From: Paramecium pentaurelia
Taxonomy: Eukaryota > Ciliophora > Oligohymenophorea > Peniculida > Parameciidae
Reading direction: 5' to 3'
Length of the DNA: 64,000 nucleotides
Assembly: GCA_905183005.1 (NCBI GenBank)
Contig: CAJJDO010000067.1
Coordinates: 310,001 to 374,000, forward strand
Shown: positions 48,218 to 61,050 of the stretch, piece after piece
Layout of the letters: each line of letters opens with the position of its first letter
How positions within the stretch are numbered: position 1 is the stretch's first letter
Program-made: the position numbers and the translations under genes
Notes under the pieces: generated by a model
Database searches by the model: none
What the model was told of the DNA's origin: nothing
The model's input: the letters and a program-made list of their open reading frames with translations, nothing else

Positions 48218-49679
48218 TCAATCAGTATCACATTATGAATCTAAATTTTACTTCGTATCATGAAGATTATCTACTTATTGTCTCTTTAACTTTTCATTGA
48301 TAGAGTAGGAAACAAAATTGCCAAATAATCCAATTCCAAACATTATTATCAAAGTAATAATTGAAGTACTTTCTTTACCAATCTAAAATTCATAAAATAT
48401 ATTTACTGAAAGTATAAGAATTTCAGGAATAGCTTATAAAAAGTTAAATCCATTTCCAATCAATCCTAAATATGCTATAGTAGATGTTTCACTAACAGGA
48501 AAACTAATTTCACATGAAAATTCAAATGTCAATGCTAAAATACTTGAACAAAAACAAACAAAGAAATAGCATATATAAAATAACCAATGAATTTTTAGAA
48601 CAAGACTTAATATAAGGAATCCATAAAAAAAAGTAGTAGTAGCATTACATATTTATAATACTATTTTATATTTTCCTAACTTTTTTACAGTTGATCCAAC
48701 TACTACATCTCCTAATAATCCTGCTATTACTCCTACAAGAATTACATTTGATATTTATTCTAAATTATACCCAAATGGTTTAACTACAAATTCCATTTGC
48801 ACTGTGAGTAATAGGACAGGTCCCAATATTAATGAAAAAGCAAAAGCCAATTTTAAATAATCAGAATTTTTTATTAACATTTTTGCTGCTTTTGTATAAT
48901 TCTCTCTAATACATTGCTTATAATTTATAAATTATTATATACTTCAGATGCACTATATGAGGGAGGATGTTTGGGTTTAGCCTTAAAGAAAAATAATGTT
49001 GGAACTGTTGTTATAAACATAATTCCTGCTAAAAATGCCATTAATTAAAAGACATATGTTCTACCTTCAGAATAATCAATTAAGGCATCTTATTCCACAT
49101 CATAATCACCAAATATAAATAATGGTATTTTTATTGATATACCTGTACTTGAATTAAATAGAAGAGCAATAATAACCATAATAATAATCCTATTTTTTGG
49201 ATAAAACCAATTGGCTGTAAATTTGGATGCAGAAATCAAACGGAAAGGAAATCCAACCAAAGATACTAATTCTCCAAAATAAAGCCACCAGAATGAATAA
49301 TTAACTAGCAAAGCCATTAGTGATCCAATAAATGTTAGAAGACAACCTTAATTATTTTATGCCATATATACCCAATTTGATATTATATTATATTCCGTAT
49401 TTTTCGCTTAAAATATTTCCTGGAATGATCATTATTGCTGAGAATAGGGTAAAGCTCACACTTAACAATTAGAGCCACCTAAGTTCTCTATCATATGTTT
49501 TACGTTTAGGATACTCCATAAATAGTTGAAATTTCTTTTGTGATTGGAGATAATGAAAATCCAAACATTATATTAGAAACCAAAGCTCCTAAAAATAGTG
49601 TTAATTAGAAATATCGACTATTTGATTCATAGTAAATATCAGTGCTGTTAGAGTCTAAATTGTCGTCTAATAATTTCAT
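48218..49679 (-). CDS. major facilitator superfamily transporter (FLVCR/SLC49-like), 464 aa
   Basis: About twelve hydrophobic segments are readable, including RYFQLTLFLGALVSNIMFG, FTLFSAIMIIPGNILSEKYG, LTFIGSLMALLVNYSFWWLY, LAFAFSLILGPVLLLTV and IVLQICNATTTFFYGF. The loop SEKYGIQYNIKLGC after helix 2 and the order of segments resemble FLVCR-type MFS carriers, whose substrates include heme and choline; the substrate here is unknown. Introns: 48917-48942 and 49347-49371 (both AAG), plus a 16-nt GTAAAACATATGATAG at 49488-49503 that is required to keep the frame; with it the total is 465 codons. The 16-nt gap could instead be an indel. Confidence 0.82.
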
Positions 49680-49742
49680 CACTATTATAATTTAATTATT
49701 ATGATTACGTATGCAAGAACTATCTGAAATTCTAATAAAAAT

Positions 49743-51437
49743 TCAAAAGTTAATTTATGAATAAAAATAATCACAATAATCTTTGAACATAGCTTATAAA
49801 TCTTTATAACCAGGTTGATCATATAATTATTGCATATCTTCCTTATTAGCCAATCCTAATATGCAACAATTAGTTGTCACTTCATATTTCTAGTGTTTAT
49901 CATCAATAGTAATTGCAACATCTACATAATTGAATTATGTAAAATCACAAAATACTACTTATTATTTCTATTAATATAATAAATTATAATTACATTATAA
50001 ATAGCATCATTATTTTCATAAACTTTTAGATTACTAAATTAATCAATATATAATTAATGTAAAACTGAAACTAATATTTTAATTGCTTCTTTATGATTAG
50101 GTATTTTATTGAATTATGAATACCATTCATGAATAAGTAATACTCTTTGAACAATAACCTATATATATACATAATCCATTTAAATCATTTTGCTTACTTC
50201 AACATTTATTTATCTCTATATATATTACATTATTACCCAATAGTAACATTTGGTCTTAAATATACTCTATCAGTTACAAATTTAGGATGTCCTGGTAATA
50301 AGAATCCTCCTTGAGATGATATTTTCTTTACAAATTATTTATGCTCTACACTAAATGAATTCTTTGTTAAAAATGGTATTTTCTTAATTAAAATAGTTAA
50401 TATTTAAAAAACTATTTTAGATTTTTATTCAATATCTCTATTATCAAAAATATTCCAATTTTTATTAAATAATCTATTTTTATTACATTCAACAACAAGT
50501 AATATGAATACTTCTTTATGGTTCTATCTAAATTTTATATATTAATTACAAATTCATAATCAAATTTATCTATTAATTATTATGCTTCATTTTCATAATA
50601 TTATTATCTTCTATTTAACCAAACTCTTCTTAAATACTTTTTTAAAACCAATCCAATTCTTATAAACCAAAATGCTCCACTTAACTTTCTTTTCAATTGT
50701 AATTTCTCCTCCTCTGTAAATACTTTAGGTTTCTTTGTTTTTATTTTAACTGATGATCTAGTATATTTGCTCACATAACTATCATGCAGAGATCCTTTAC
50801 TTGTTTTATTTTAATATGATAAATCACGACCTTTATCCTAATATCTATCCCTATGTGAACGATGTCTATGTGGTCTAGAATCTGGTCTATCATTATAATC
50901 TTCTGAATAATCACTATAATTTGAATCTCTTCTACTTCTATGATTTTCTCTCTCCCCTTTTTATAAGATCTTTAGAACCAACTTTTTATAAGGATCTACT
51001 TTTTTTTTAGGTGCTTGATTCTAAGATTTCTAATACATCAAATTTGAAGGCATTTGAAAATAAGGATTCATATACATATAAGGAGGCATAGGTTATAATA
51101 AAGGTTATTAGGGTGTAGGTAGATATTGAGGTATTATAATAGGATTTTAAATATGATTGCTTTTAGGTCCAGATTCAATATTATTTATTTATCTTCTTAA
51201 AGTTTTCACTTCTTCTAATAATTCAAATGTAATTTAATCTTATTCAGATTTAGCCAATCTAAATTAAGGATTAAATTTAGGTTTTAAAGATTCAGTTTTA
51301 GATTCTTTGACTAAGCTTACTAGTTCTTTTAAGGTTTCTTTTTATTCATCTAATTTCTTTCTCAATTCTTGGATTTATTTAGAATCTCTAAAACTATTAT
51401 TTTCTAAATCAGGCAGACGATTTGCTTATTTTGACAT
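49743..51437 (-). CDS. hypothetical protein with coiled coil, Pro/Gln and Arg/Ser-rich segments, 539 aa
   Basis: Four exons (introns 50524-50549, 50214-50236 ending GAG, 49968-49993) give 540 codons. Layout: N-terminal coiled coil (IQELRKKLDEQKETLKELV), a Pro/Met/Tyr-rich stretch (LLQPMPPYMYMNPYFQMP), an Arg/His/Ser/Asp-rich segment, then a globular C-terminal half (FNHKEVFILLVVECNKNRLF ... GGFLLPGHPKFVTDRVYL ... VIVQRVLLIHEWYSQF). The globular half looks conserved but I do not recognise it. It lies tail-to-head after the SAXO-like gene, 35 nt apart. Function unknown. Confidence 0.75.
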
Positions 51438-51472
51438 TATAAATATATTTTCAAAATATATTACTATAAGCA

Positions 51473-52454
51473 TCAAATTTATTTTTCAACTTCATCAAGA
51501 ACTTCTTTAGCAGGACAAGGTCTTGGAAATTTAGAATCAAATTCTTTGCAATACATTGTATTATATTATCCTCTGTATGATGGATTTAGTGGTTATAATT
51601 GAAGTTTTTTAGTTTGTAATTGCTGAGATCTTTCAGTTTCAATTGGTAGATATGAAGATTTAGCTATAGAAGTTGCAGTAAATTTGATATCTGGTGGTGA
51701 TAAAGGTGATCTAAATTTATTAATAGATATGAATTACTTTTATTAATAGAGTCCTTTTGTACTTTTAACAGGTTCAACATAAAATTCTTAAAATTAATCT
51801 CTATAATTGCTTCTTCCTGAAAATGGAAGATTTTAAATTATGGTTGGATTATTTTAAGGCATCAATTATGGTGTATCACCAACTCCCCAATTTTTAAACA
51901 TATTATTATATGTAGACATTCCTGAAAAAGATCCAAGATTTGTATTATTTGATTTAGGTCCTTTTTGTAATTGTACATTAGATAAATATCCTGGATAATC
52001 ATGCTATTTTTTATTATTATCAATATACTTTATAAGTTGTAACTCTTTTTATATCCCCTTCTTATTTAGGGTTTAAGTATAAGTTTTAGTTATAATTTGA
52101 ACATTTATCAGGAATTTTTTACACAAATTCTTATTAATATATAGATTTATTAAGATGAAGATTTGGTTTGTTTAGACAATTTTTTCCATTACAATGATGT
52201 TTACCACAATTACATAATGTACACAAACATTATCCTATTTTAGTAAAAATTATCAATTACCTCCAAGATGATCAAAATATTATTAGTATTTGTCATCATC
52301 TTGACTATATCGATTTTTTTGATGATTCACTAATTTCTCAAAAACCTTTTATAAATTTTCATTATACTTTTGATTATGTTTAATTAAACCCTTTTGATGA
52401 ATTAGAGTTTTTATTAGAACTAGATGATCGTATAATTATTTTTTAAGCAGGCAT
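51473..52454 (-). CDS. SAXO-like axonemal microtubule-stabiliser protein, 302 aa
   Basis: Four exons (introns 52346-52367 ending AAG, 52235-52260, 52004-52028) give 303 codons. The recognisable part is CLCTLCNCGKHHCNG, the Cys-rich N-terminal signature of SAXO/FAM154 proteins (CxCxxCxCGxHxC). Downstream there are spaced short repeats of the Mn type (TTYKHDYPGYL, QLQKGPKSNNTN, STYNNMFKNWG, SNYRDQFQEFY), as in SAXO proteins that line doublet microtubules. An extra 60-residue N-terminus precedes the Cys motif. Likely located in cilia or basal bodies, by family analogy. Confidence 0.75.
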
Positions 52455-52700
52455 ATTTTATTATTAATAATGGCAATTCACTGAAATTTAAAGAATTTCT
52501 TGAATTGTGATTTTTAGTATTATTTTATAAATAATAAATCATATAATCAAATTGTATTAGTATCCAATAATTTTATATTCTCTTCTTAACTTATTAATAG
52601 ATTTATATAATTTATTGTAAATTGTAAACAAACCTATTAAAACTAAACTTATTGATTAAAGAATATGAGAATAATAAAAATTAATTAATTATAAAAAAAT

Positions 52701-53893
52701 ATGTTAACCTTTCCTTAAAATGCAAGAGATCATTTCTCTTGTGATTGTGATCCTTGTGAATTTGCTATTACACATGGAGAAGAGATTATACCAAAAAGAG
52801 TACCTACTCAAAAACCAATTTAATAAATTCAAGATAAAGATTTAGGATTGCTTTTACGTAAATTACAAGCTCCAAATAAATTAACTAGAAGTGTTAGAAT
52901 TAGAATACCAGAAACATGTGTTTGTAATGAAGGAGAAATTAAGTTTATTGCATATTATGATGAAAGTGAAGGTTTCATAAAATTTATCTAAAAACCAACA
53001 TTTCAATAAACAAAACAGTTCATGAACGAAAGAAGACCTCCTGATTCTCTTGCTGTGATAATCAAATATATTGATAGTATAATTGAATTATAATAGACAA
53101 CATGCAAGTGATGACAGATATGGAATTTACAATTTTGATGATGAAAAGAAAAATTGATCCAATTTGGTCACAAATCTTATATATTCAAAATTTCAATTCA
53201 AACAAGAACTATGAATTATAACATTATGAATTCAAACACTCATTTGATTCTAAATATCCAGAATTTGATTAAGCAAGAATAGAAATTCTAATATTGAATG
53301 GAGAAATTGCAAGAGCATCTTCTGATTTTGTACCTATGATAAGAGAAGAAGCTTATGAGAATTAATTATCATAAGATTAATATTGTAGATATATGGTTTA
53401 TAAAATGGTTCATTATGCTGATGTTTTTGGAGGTATCTAAATTACAGAAGGGAAATTCAGTTTCCTCAAGAAAACCTTTATTTCAATGGAGAGAATGGAA
53501 TACATAGATTTAGATAGAAAGGCCTTGTTTGATTCAGAAATTCTGTTGAGAAAGAAAAAAATGATTGATGAAGATATGTTCTAATTTCAAAAATTAATAG
53601 ATCAAAATGTAAAAAAGGAAAGAGAATATGCATTAAAAGTTTATAGAGAAATATTAGAAATGGATAATGGATTAGATTAATCTTCACATTTACTTAAAAA
53701 TAAACTATCTGTTATTGGATATGATTTAAAAAAGTATAGTTAAAGCATTTAATCTAATTTTCAATAAGTAATGGTTAGTAAAGATCCAGCTTCAACATTA
53801 AAAGAATTAGTCATTGAATAAAAGGTTAATGAAGAGAAATTAACTTCTATTTTAAAACCAAAAAAAGGTGAAAAAACTAAAAAGAATATTTGA
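52701..53893 (+). CDS. hypothetical protein, 390 aa
   Basis: Two exons joined by a 20-nt intron at 53077-53096 (GTATAATTGAATTATAATAG) giving 391 codons; without it two separate ORFs appear. The N-terminus has a Cys motif (FSCDCDPCEF) and CVCNEGE. The middle carries YMVYKMVHYADVFGGIQ, and the C-terminal half is a coiled coil with LLRKKKMIDEDMFQFQKL. No family recognised. Starts 246 nt from the divergent SAXO-like gene. Confidence 0.75.
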
Positions 53894-53927
53894 TTTTATT
53901 AATTCAATAATAAATTTTATTAAAGTT

Positions 53928-56347
53928 ATGGAACCATAAATCAAAGAATTTGTAAGTACATTACTAAAAACTTAAATTACTGACAATTTAACACTCTTGG
54001 ACAAAGAGAAAAAATTAAATCGTTAAACTGGACTTATGTATATAACATATAACAATTTTGTATAGATGTTTTCTTCAAGGTTATTGTCTTGAAATTGGAT
54101 TTCAAGTTTAACCTAATATGTAACAAGCAATATCTCACTATCTATATGGTATTAAATACTATGCTGATCCCTTATGTGCACATCAATTAGAGCAATATTA
54201 TAATAAAAATAAGAATAAGATCTTGGCATCTTTGTATATAATAATCGTTATTAAATTTTAGTTGTAAATGTCTCTATTATTTACTTATTGATTTGATTTA
54301 TGAAATCAAACATCAAAACAAAAAGGTTGAATGTGAAAAATACAATGAAGCTATATAAGAATTAGCACCTACTCCAGATCTACCTTTAAATCAATTAAGC
54401 AACTTTCTTTAAGCACTTTATCTTTTCAGAGAAAATGAATCATAACAACATTATGATTCTCTTTTATAAAATTATGAATAAATGGGTGCTAAAATACATG
54501 CTTATCCAATTCTTATCAAATAATTCACTTAATAAACAAAGAATCCTGATAAATTTCCAGATATCATTTATAAATAATGTTAATTGGTAAATCCAGAACC
54601 TTTCTTAAATCAGGTATGTATTCAATATTAACAGTAAGATAGTGTTTATATAATATTTCCCTTTATGGGATGATTGATGGTTCACATTTAAATTCTATAC
54701 GTTAAATAGTTTTCGAATTGAGTTTTCTTCATAGACCATAACCTTATGCTGAAGTGATTGAATAATTATATACAAGAGGAACTCAATATGTTGTTCATAG
54801 GATATTAATATTCTAAAAACGAGCTAAAGTATTAAAGGATAGTGAATTATCAGAAGAAGATATCCAATATGTTGCATCATAAAATTCATTGATTAGTCTA
54901 TATATATTAGGTAGAAGACAAAAAGATAAATCAAAGAATTGTTTATTGTGTAAGGCAAAAGAACTACTTAAAAATCCATGGCCAGAAACCCCATATATTA
55001 TGTTTGTTTATATGTTCTATTAAGCTAAGTTGGAATTACATCATCAAACCCATGATGGATATACAAAATTGCTTGATTAAAATCTATTTGAAGAATGTAA
55101 ACAATATTATGATAGAAATGTTTTAACTTTTAAGTAAGTTAGGACATTATAATTTTATTCAATTCGAAGAAGATTAGATAAGTAAAGAGATAAGATAACA
55201 TTTAAAAACAAATAGATTTAAGCAATGTTTGATTAGAAGAGAGTACAATAATTGGATTATTCTAGAGGCAACTTTTAAGTATTATAATAAAGTCAAATTG
55301 AATTGAGAAGATCATTCGTTAATTAATCTCCAGAAAAGAAGGGTATAGATGCAATTAAATAAACTTAAAGTATTTATGTTAATAGTGGAAATAAGAGAGT
55401 AAATTTCGATAGAACAATTTAAGGACCTTAAATTTTACCATAATTAGAAGAGAAACAAATGTAGAAATCAAGATTTATTGATTTAGAGAATAAAATTAGA
55501 TATACTAAATTAAATTTGATATAATTTGAAGATATTTCTGAAGTTTAATTTATTAGTAAAAGTAATCGAGATGGGTAATTAAGTTTAGGAAAATATTAAG
55601 GATAAGTTATATCTATAAAAACATTGGCTTATATGAATTATGATCAGATTAACTAATATTTTAAATATATTAAAAAGTTTACTAATTTAGAACATTAAAA
55701 TATTAGAACTATAATTGGATATAATATAGATGATCTTTAAGAATAAGATTTAAGTGGATAGATACGTATCATAACATATAAATATGATTATAATTTAAGA
55801 ACTTTCTTATAAAAGAATAAGATTTCAACAAAAGAGAAATGGCATATAGCAGTATAAATTATAGATGCTATTTATTATTTACATTAACATGAAATAATCT
55901 TTTGTAATTTACATCCTAATAACATACTTATTGATGGAGAAACACATTTACCTTTGCTTATTGATTTTGATCTATAATTTGATAAAGAATATTTAGATAT
56001 AAAATATATGGCCAAATAAGTCATTGAAGAAGAAATGCCATTATTTACTGATAAGACTGACATATATTCAATAGGATGCATATTACTATATTTATTTTTT
56101 GGTTGTGAATTTCAATTTCAATAATCATAGTATTTATTTATTATTTATATATTTTATTAGTCATTCCACAACTCTTACTCTAGAAGCTTTCCAAACTTTG
56201 AATCCTCATTAATCCACAAATGTTGATTTTCTAATACCTCCTGGTTCAGAGGCTTTATAAGAAAGAGCAAGAGTCATTACTTTAAAGTGTTTAAATGGTG
56301 ACATTGAATTATTAGATCTGCTTCAACATTTTTATGATTATGTTTGA
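53928..56347 (+). CDS. Sel1-like repeat and pseudokinase-domain protein, 767 aa
   Basis: Five exons (introns 54038-54065, 54234-54261, 54614-54642, 56130-56160) give 768 codons. The N-terminal half consists of helical repeats (GYCLEIGFQVQPNMQQAI, HYLYGIKYYADPLCAHQ), similar to Sel1/TPR helices. The C-terminal 280 residues form a protein-kinase fold: GKYQGQVISIKTL (with the ATP-site Lys), a helical N-lobe, FCNLHPNNILID in place of HRDLKPEN, IDFDLQ in place of DFG, and DKTDIYSIGCILLYLFFG. The catalytic Asp is Asn, so it is probably an inactive pseudokinase that acts as a scaffold. Confidence 0.82.
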
Positions 56348-56386
56348 TGATCTATTATATGATATTAATTATATTATTATTAACAA

Positions 56387-56968
56387 ATGAACTTCAAATA
56401 ATAACAAACTATATCTAAGTAAAAATCTAATAAAACACTATTATTAAGAGAAGACAATATAATAACTAAAAATCTTAAATCTATTCCAAATACTCCAAAA
56501 TCCTTTAAACATTAAACTATTACTTCAAATATACATACTACTGTTAATGATATTTCAGAAAAACATAATAAATTACTTGATCTTAAAAATAAAAGAATAA
56601 CTCGAATATAATAATTATCTCTTGATTCAGAACCTAAATAACTTATTAGAAAACCTAGTTAATTAACAACAATATAAATTAATTCAGATCTGAACGATTT
56701 TATTCAAATTAAAACTACTAGAACAACAAGAGAAGTCAAATTTGAAGACTTAAATTAATTTAAGACACCTAATAGATTGGGATAATAAAATAAAATATTC
56801 TAATAATGCGAGTCATAGAAGAATAATAATAATATTTTGGATTTACTTTTATTAAATACTTAATAATTAAAAGATATTTTTAAAAAAGTTAAGAAACCTT
56901 AGATTAGATAAAAACCAAAAATAAATAATATTAAAGGCTTTCCATCTGATTTCTTTTCTATATAATGA
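56387..56968 (+). CDS. basic hypothetical protein, 193 aa
   Basis: Single exon of 194 codons. Rich in Asn, Gln, Lys, Thr and Ser; low complexity and probably disordered. Includes KITRIQQLSLDSEPKQL-like and FIQIKTTRTTREVKFEDL segments. Ends 14 nt before the convergent stop of the next gene. No domain recognised. Confidence 0.65.
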
Positions 56969-56982
56969 GTTTATATTTAATA

Positions 56983-58959
56983 TCATTTTCCTGGTTCAAT
57001 TGCACTAGGTTTCTTATTATATTAATTGCTTAATGCATCTATCACTCTATGAATTAATTCATTCCAACTTTAAGGTTTATTATTTTCCAAATGTGAACTC
57101 AATTATTCCATCTTTCCTTCCAATACTTAAATTCTTCCATCTTTATAACAATCTCTAGGTTTAGCAATAGCTCTAAATTCATGTTCTTCCTCTACAATTT
57201 TAGGATAATTCCATAATTCTGGTGGTCTCCTTTAAATAACATAAACATTTGCATTATCTTTTTCTTACAATTTATTGAACATCTAACTTGGATCATTCTA
57301 TTATACTTAACGTGGACGATTTCTAAAATAATTATATAAACATACTTTGGAACCATTCCCTCTTTAATAATGACATCTTCTATATCTTATTAAACAGCTT
57401 TATTTATATGTCTAATTAATTCAACACATTCTTCAAAATTAGCTTTCATTTAATCTTGAGCATAATATTCCCAAATCCAATATCTACCATACTTTTCAAA
57501 ATCTATTTTATCTTAAATTTTCATATTCTCTTCTTCTTTTTTCCTTAAATCATCATCAACTTATCTCTTTTTATCTGGTGACATGGCTGACATAGCAGAT
57601 TAAGCTTCAAATAAATTTGATTATGCTAAAGGTTATGTTTTTTATTATAATTTTTATTCTTTTAATTCATCTGCTATTTTTCTATCCTTCCATGCTCTCA
57701 TATATAATATTGTATGATATGTTATTAATTTTGGAATACTTCCTTTAATACAATTATCATCTCTTTTAATAAGAAACTCTTTTGCTTATGCATTAGAATT
57801 ATAGATAACACTTAAAACCTTAAATGTAAAATTTAATTAATCTCTTTTCAATGCTGTACCCATAAGATGTTCAGCAATCAATTCTGCATCAATCAATTCC
57901 TTTACATCCTCAACAAATTGCTATTATTTATCAAAATTCTTACTGTATTTTCCATTAAAGGTGCTTTATAATAATTAATTCCTTTTAACATTAAACAAAG
58001 TAAATTGTTTCTCATTTTATCAAAAGCATCTTATAATGGAGTTAAATAAAAAGACTCAATCTTATTTTATTACCATCCTTCATATCCCAATTTATTAAAA
58101 ATCAATTTAACATTTGGATTGCATAAAATAGCTTTTGATTCCAATAATAATCTCTAAGCTTCTTGTAAACATATACAATATTATTCAACATCAGCCTAAT
58201 TTTATATAAATATAAATAACTTTTAATATGAAATCCTTTGTTTATCTTGCTTGACTTGAAGTATTAACAAGATCAAAGAACATCATTTTTTTATTAATTT
58301 CTAATAATGCTCTTAAAGGTCCTAAAACAAGCATAAGTTTTTCTTCAATGACTTTATGACTTGATTTAATTAGAATTGGAAGTTTTTTCAAAAAATCATT
58401 CAATAGACCTACAAATGCTTTCCTCTCTGCTATATAATTTTCTGCATTAATATCAAAAAATTTATGATCCTCCAATGCTATATAAATAAATAATTCATAT
58501 ATATATACTTCTAGCAATTTTAGCAAATAATTCCTTTACATGTTTAGCTCTATCTTTATCTTATTTCTCAACTGAATAATAAAATCCATCTAAATATTGT
58601 TTCTATACTGTTTTATTTATTTCAACATCCTCAACTGCAAAGAATGCACTTCTTATATGTGCATGTTCAATTTATTTTATTTTTGATTTGCATTTGAATG
58701 TCTAACATACTTCAAGTAATTTATCATGATAAATCTATATGAAAGGTAATCTATAAAATAATATTTTACTTGCCAATTGCCTGTCAAATCTTTAGAAGTT
58801 TCAGATATGTTATTTTCCATGGATTTATATATTATTTATAACTCTGACCAGATTCTGTATTCATCACTTTCTTTCCATTATTCAAATTATTTCTAATTTA
58901 TTATAATAATTTATTACAGCTTATAATTCAGGATCAATCTTTTTAGCTTTCGGTGGCAT
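56983..58959 (-). CDS. hypothetical helical protein, 604 aa
   Basis: Seven exons (six introns of 23-35 nt) give 605 codons. Readable, conserved-looking blocks include EHAHIRSAFFAVEDVEINK, YYSVEKQDKDRAKHVKELF, HKFFDINAENYIAERKAF, GPLRALLEINKKMMFFDLV, CLQEAQRLLLESKAILCN and, near the end, NANVYVIQRRPPELWNYPKI. The N-terminus is MPPKAKKIDPELQ. One intron of 35 nt is needed near residue 70. Regular helices dominate and there is no membrane segment. I do not recognise the family; the conserved appearance suggests a eukaryotic or ciliary housekeeping component. Confidence 0.75.
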
Positions 58960-59146
58960 AATTAGATATGTTTATATAAAGAAAAATATAAATAATAATA
59001 TATAATAACTTTAGAACAAATATATATAAAATATTAAGTTTGAGTAAAGAATGTCTATGTTCAATGTAATTATAATCATTATTGAAATTTATATTTCTTA
59101 TTCACATTAAAACAATATAATCTTATAAAATATTTAGTTATTTAAA

Positions 59147-60573
59147 ATGGCTAATTCCTCTGTTGTGTTGATCTGTATACAAAACCCAGACTTCATCAAT
59201 ATAACAGTGACTCATGTCTATCAAAATTTCATTCAATTTGGTACAATCGAAAAAGTAAGACCTCTTATTATATATAGATACTCATCTTTGAGAGAAATAA
59301 GCCAATTTGGAAAGCTTTAGTTCAATTCGATAGTGTCCGATCTGCTTTAAATGCACTTCAATTAAATAATACAATCATGCATGGACTTTCAATATTAGTT
59401 TATGAGTCTAATCGTAAGGGTCTTGACTTCCAAGCTAGAAACCAATATGCAAGATGTAGATTCATTATCCTTATTAAGAGACTACACTGCCTAACAAGTT
59501 TAAGGTATAGTGCATTCAACTGAGTTACCAAAGACTGATCCAATAAGTAAATGGCTCCCTCATTCTTAAATATTGCCTCCTTAAACTGGAATGCCTCCTA
59601 TACCAACATAATTTGCAGAAGCTTTGAACTTTGATAAAGCAGATGGTGCATCTGATTATGATTCATAGGAAGAAGCTACAGAAGATAAATAAGAAGAATT
59701 GTAAAAAAATTATGATTTATTTCTTAAAAAGGTCCAATCAATTTGTAAAATGTATGGGTGACAATTTAACTTAACTTTTTCAGTTCTCACCAGGATAACG
59801 TATTTCTACATCATAACAATTACCTAATAATATACAAGTTGAGAAATAGATCTTTTAATCTGAAATTCTTCCATAAAGTATATCCAATTATTATTTTTAA
59901 CTAGAAAAATTGATTACAAAGGTACTTTATGCCAATTGGTTTGATCCAAAATAAACATCCATGACTATGATTTATAATATATTTAGTACTTTTGGTAACA
60001 TCTAAAAGATGATTTACTTTAAGACTAAATGTAATGTCTTAATTGAATATTCAACTGAAGTTAGTGTTAAATTTTTATTGACTAATTTCAATGAAGGAAA
60101 TCCAACACTTTTTGGTTAAAAATTAAAAGTAATTTAAATAATAATTATTCTAGGTGTATCCTTCTAATTATGAATTTATTTTCTTTAGAAATTGTGAAGA
60201 AGGTTAATTACCTAAGAATACAGAAGAGGAAGAATTTTATTTAGGAAATGAGGCATCATTTAGATATAAAGATAATAATTTCAAATATTTGGTATCACCT
60301 TCTTAATAAATTATGTTAACAAATTTAAAAAAGGAATTCTGTGAAGAAGGTATTATTTATGATACTTTTTCTAAATTTGGATAAATAGAGAAAATTAAGT
60401 AATTAATTATATTTAATATAAATTTAAGAATATTTTGTGAAGAAAAAAACAAAAACAAATGTCTCATCCGTTATTAAGAGTTAGATTCAGCTATGTAGGC
60501 AATGGCAATTATGCATAATTACGAATATAACAAAAGGAAAATATAGATATTTTTTTCAAAAAATAAAACTTGA
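59147..60573 (+). CDS. multi-RRM RNA-binding protein, PTB/hnRNP L-like, about 423 aa
   Basis: At least three RRM domains: VVLICIQNPDFINITVTHVY ... KALVQFDSVRSALNAL at the N-terminus, TMIYNIFSTFGNIQKMIYF in the middle, and IMLTNLKKEFCEEGIIYDTF ... ELDSAMQAMAIMHNYEY at the C-terminus. The MHNY motif near the end is typical of PTB-like proteins. Introns of 23, 25 (GAG), 52 (GTC...CAG), 25 and 30 (AAG) nt give 424 codons. The 52-nt one is outside the normal range and may hide more structure. PTB-like proteins bind pyrimidine-rich RNA and control splicing or stability; role here inferred. Confidence 0.85.
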
Positions 60574-61050
60574 GTTTTTCTTATTATTTAATGAATTATT
60601 CAATTTTGAAATAAATTACATTTCTTTTTGTAAGATCATTTTGTTAATGATATCAATAATGTTAAAATATTTAAGTGATTGAATCTTTAACTTAAAATTA
60701 ATTTATTAATATTATATCACTAAGTATTTTTTTTGAGGATAGAAATTTTAACAATTAAGTTAAATATAATTCTTATTTGATTTATATCAATTATTTAACT
60801 ATTAGTAATAGATTAATTGAATATAATATTAAGAATTTGTGTTTAATAGTAATATAATATCTCATAAATTAATTTCATATTAAACTAAATATATATATTT
60901 ATATTAATTATTTAATTTTTAGATCATGAATTATTAATTTTTTATAATTATATATAATGTGAATCTAATTTATTTTATATTAACCAAATATATTTTTACA
61001 ATATCTAAAAATTTAATATACCTTTATAAACATATTATAATTTATATATT
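60574..61050. other. AT-rich intergenic region between convergent genes
   Basis: Unusually long for converging 3' ends in this compact window. No coding-like frame, repeat or RNA seen. Confidence 0.4.
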
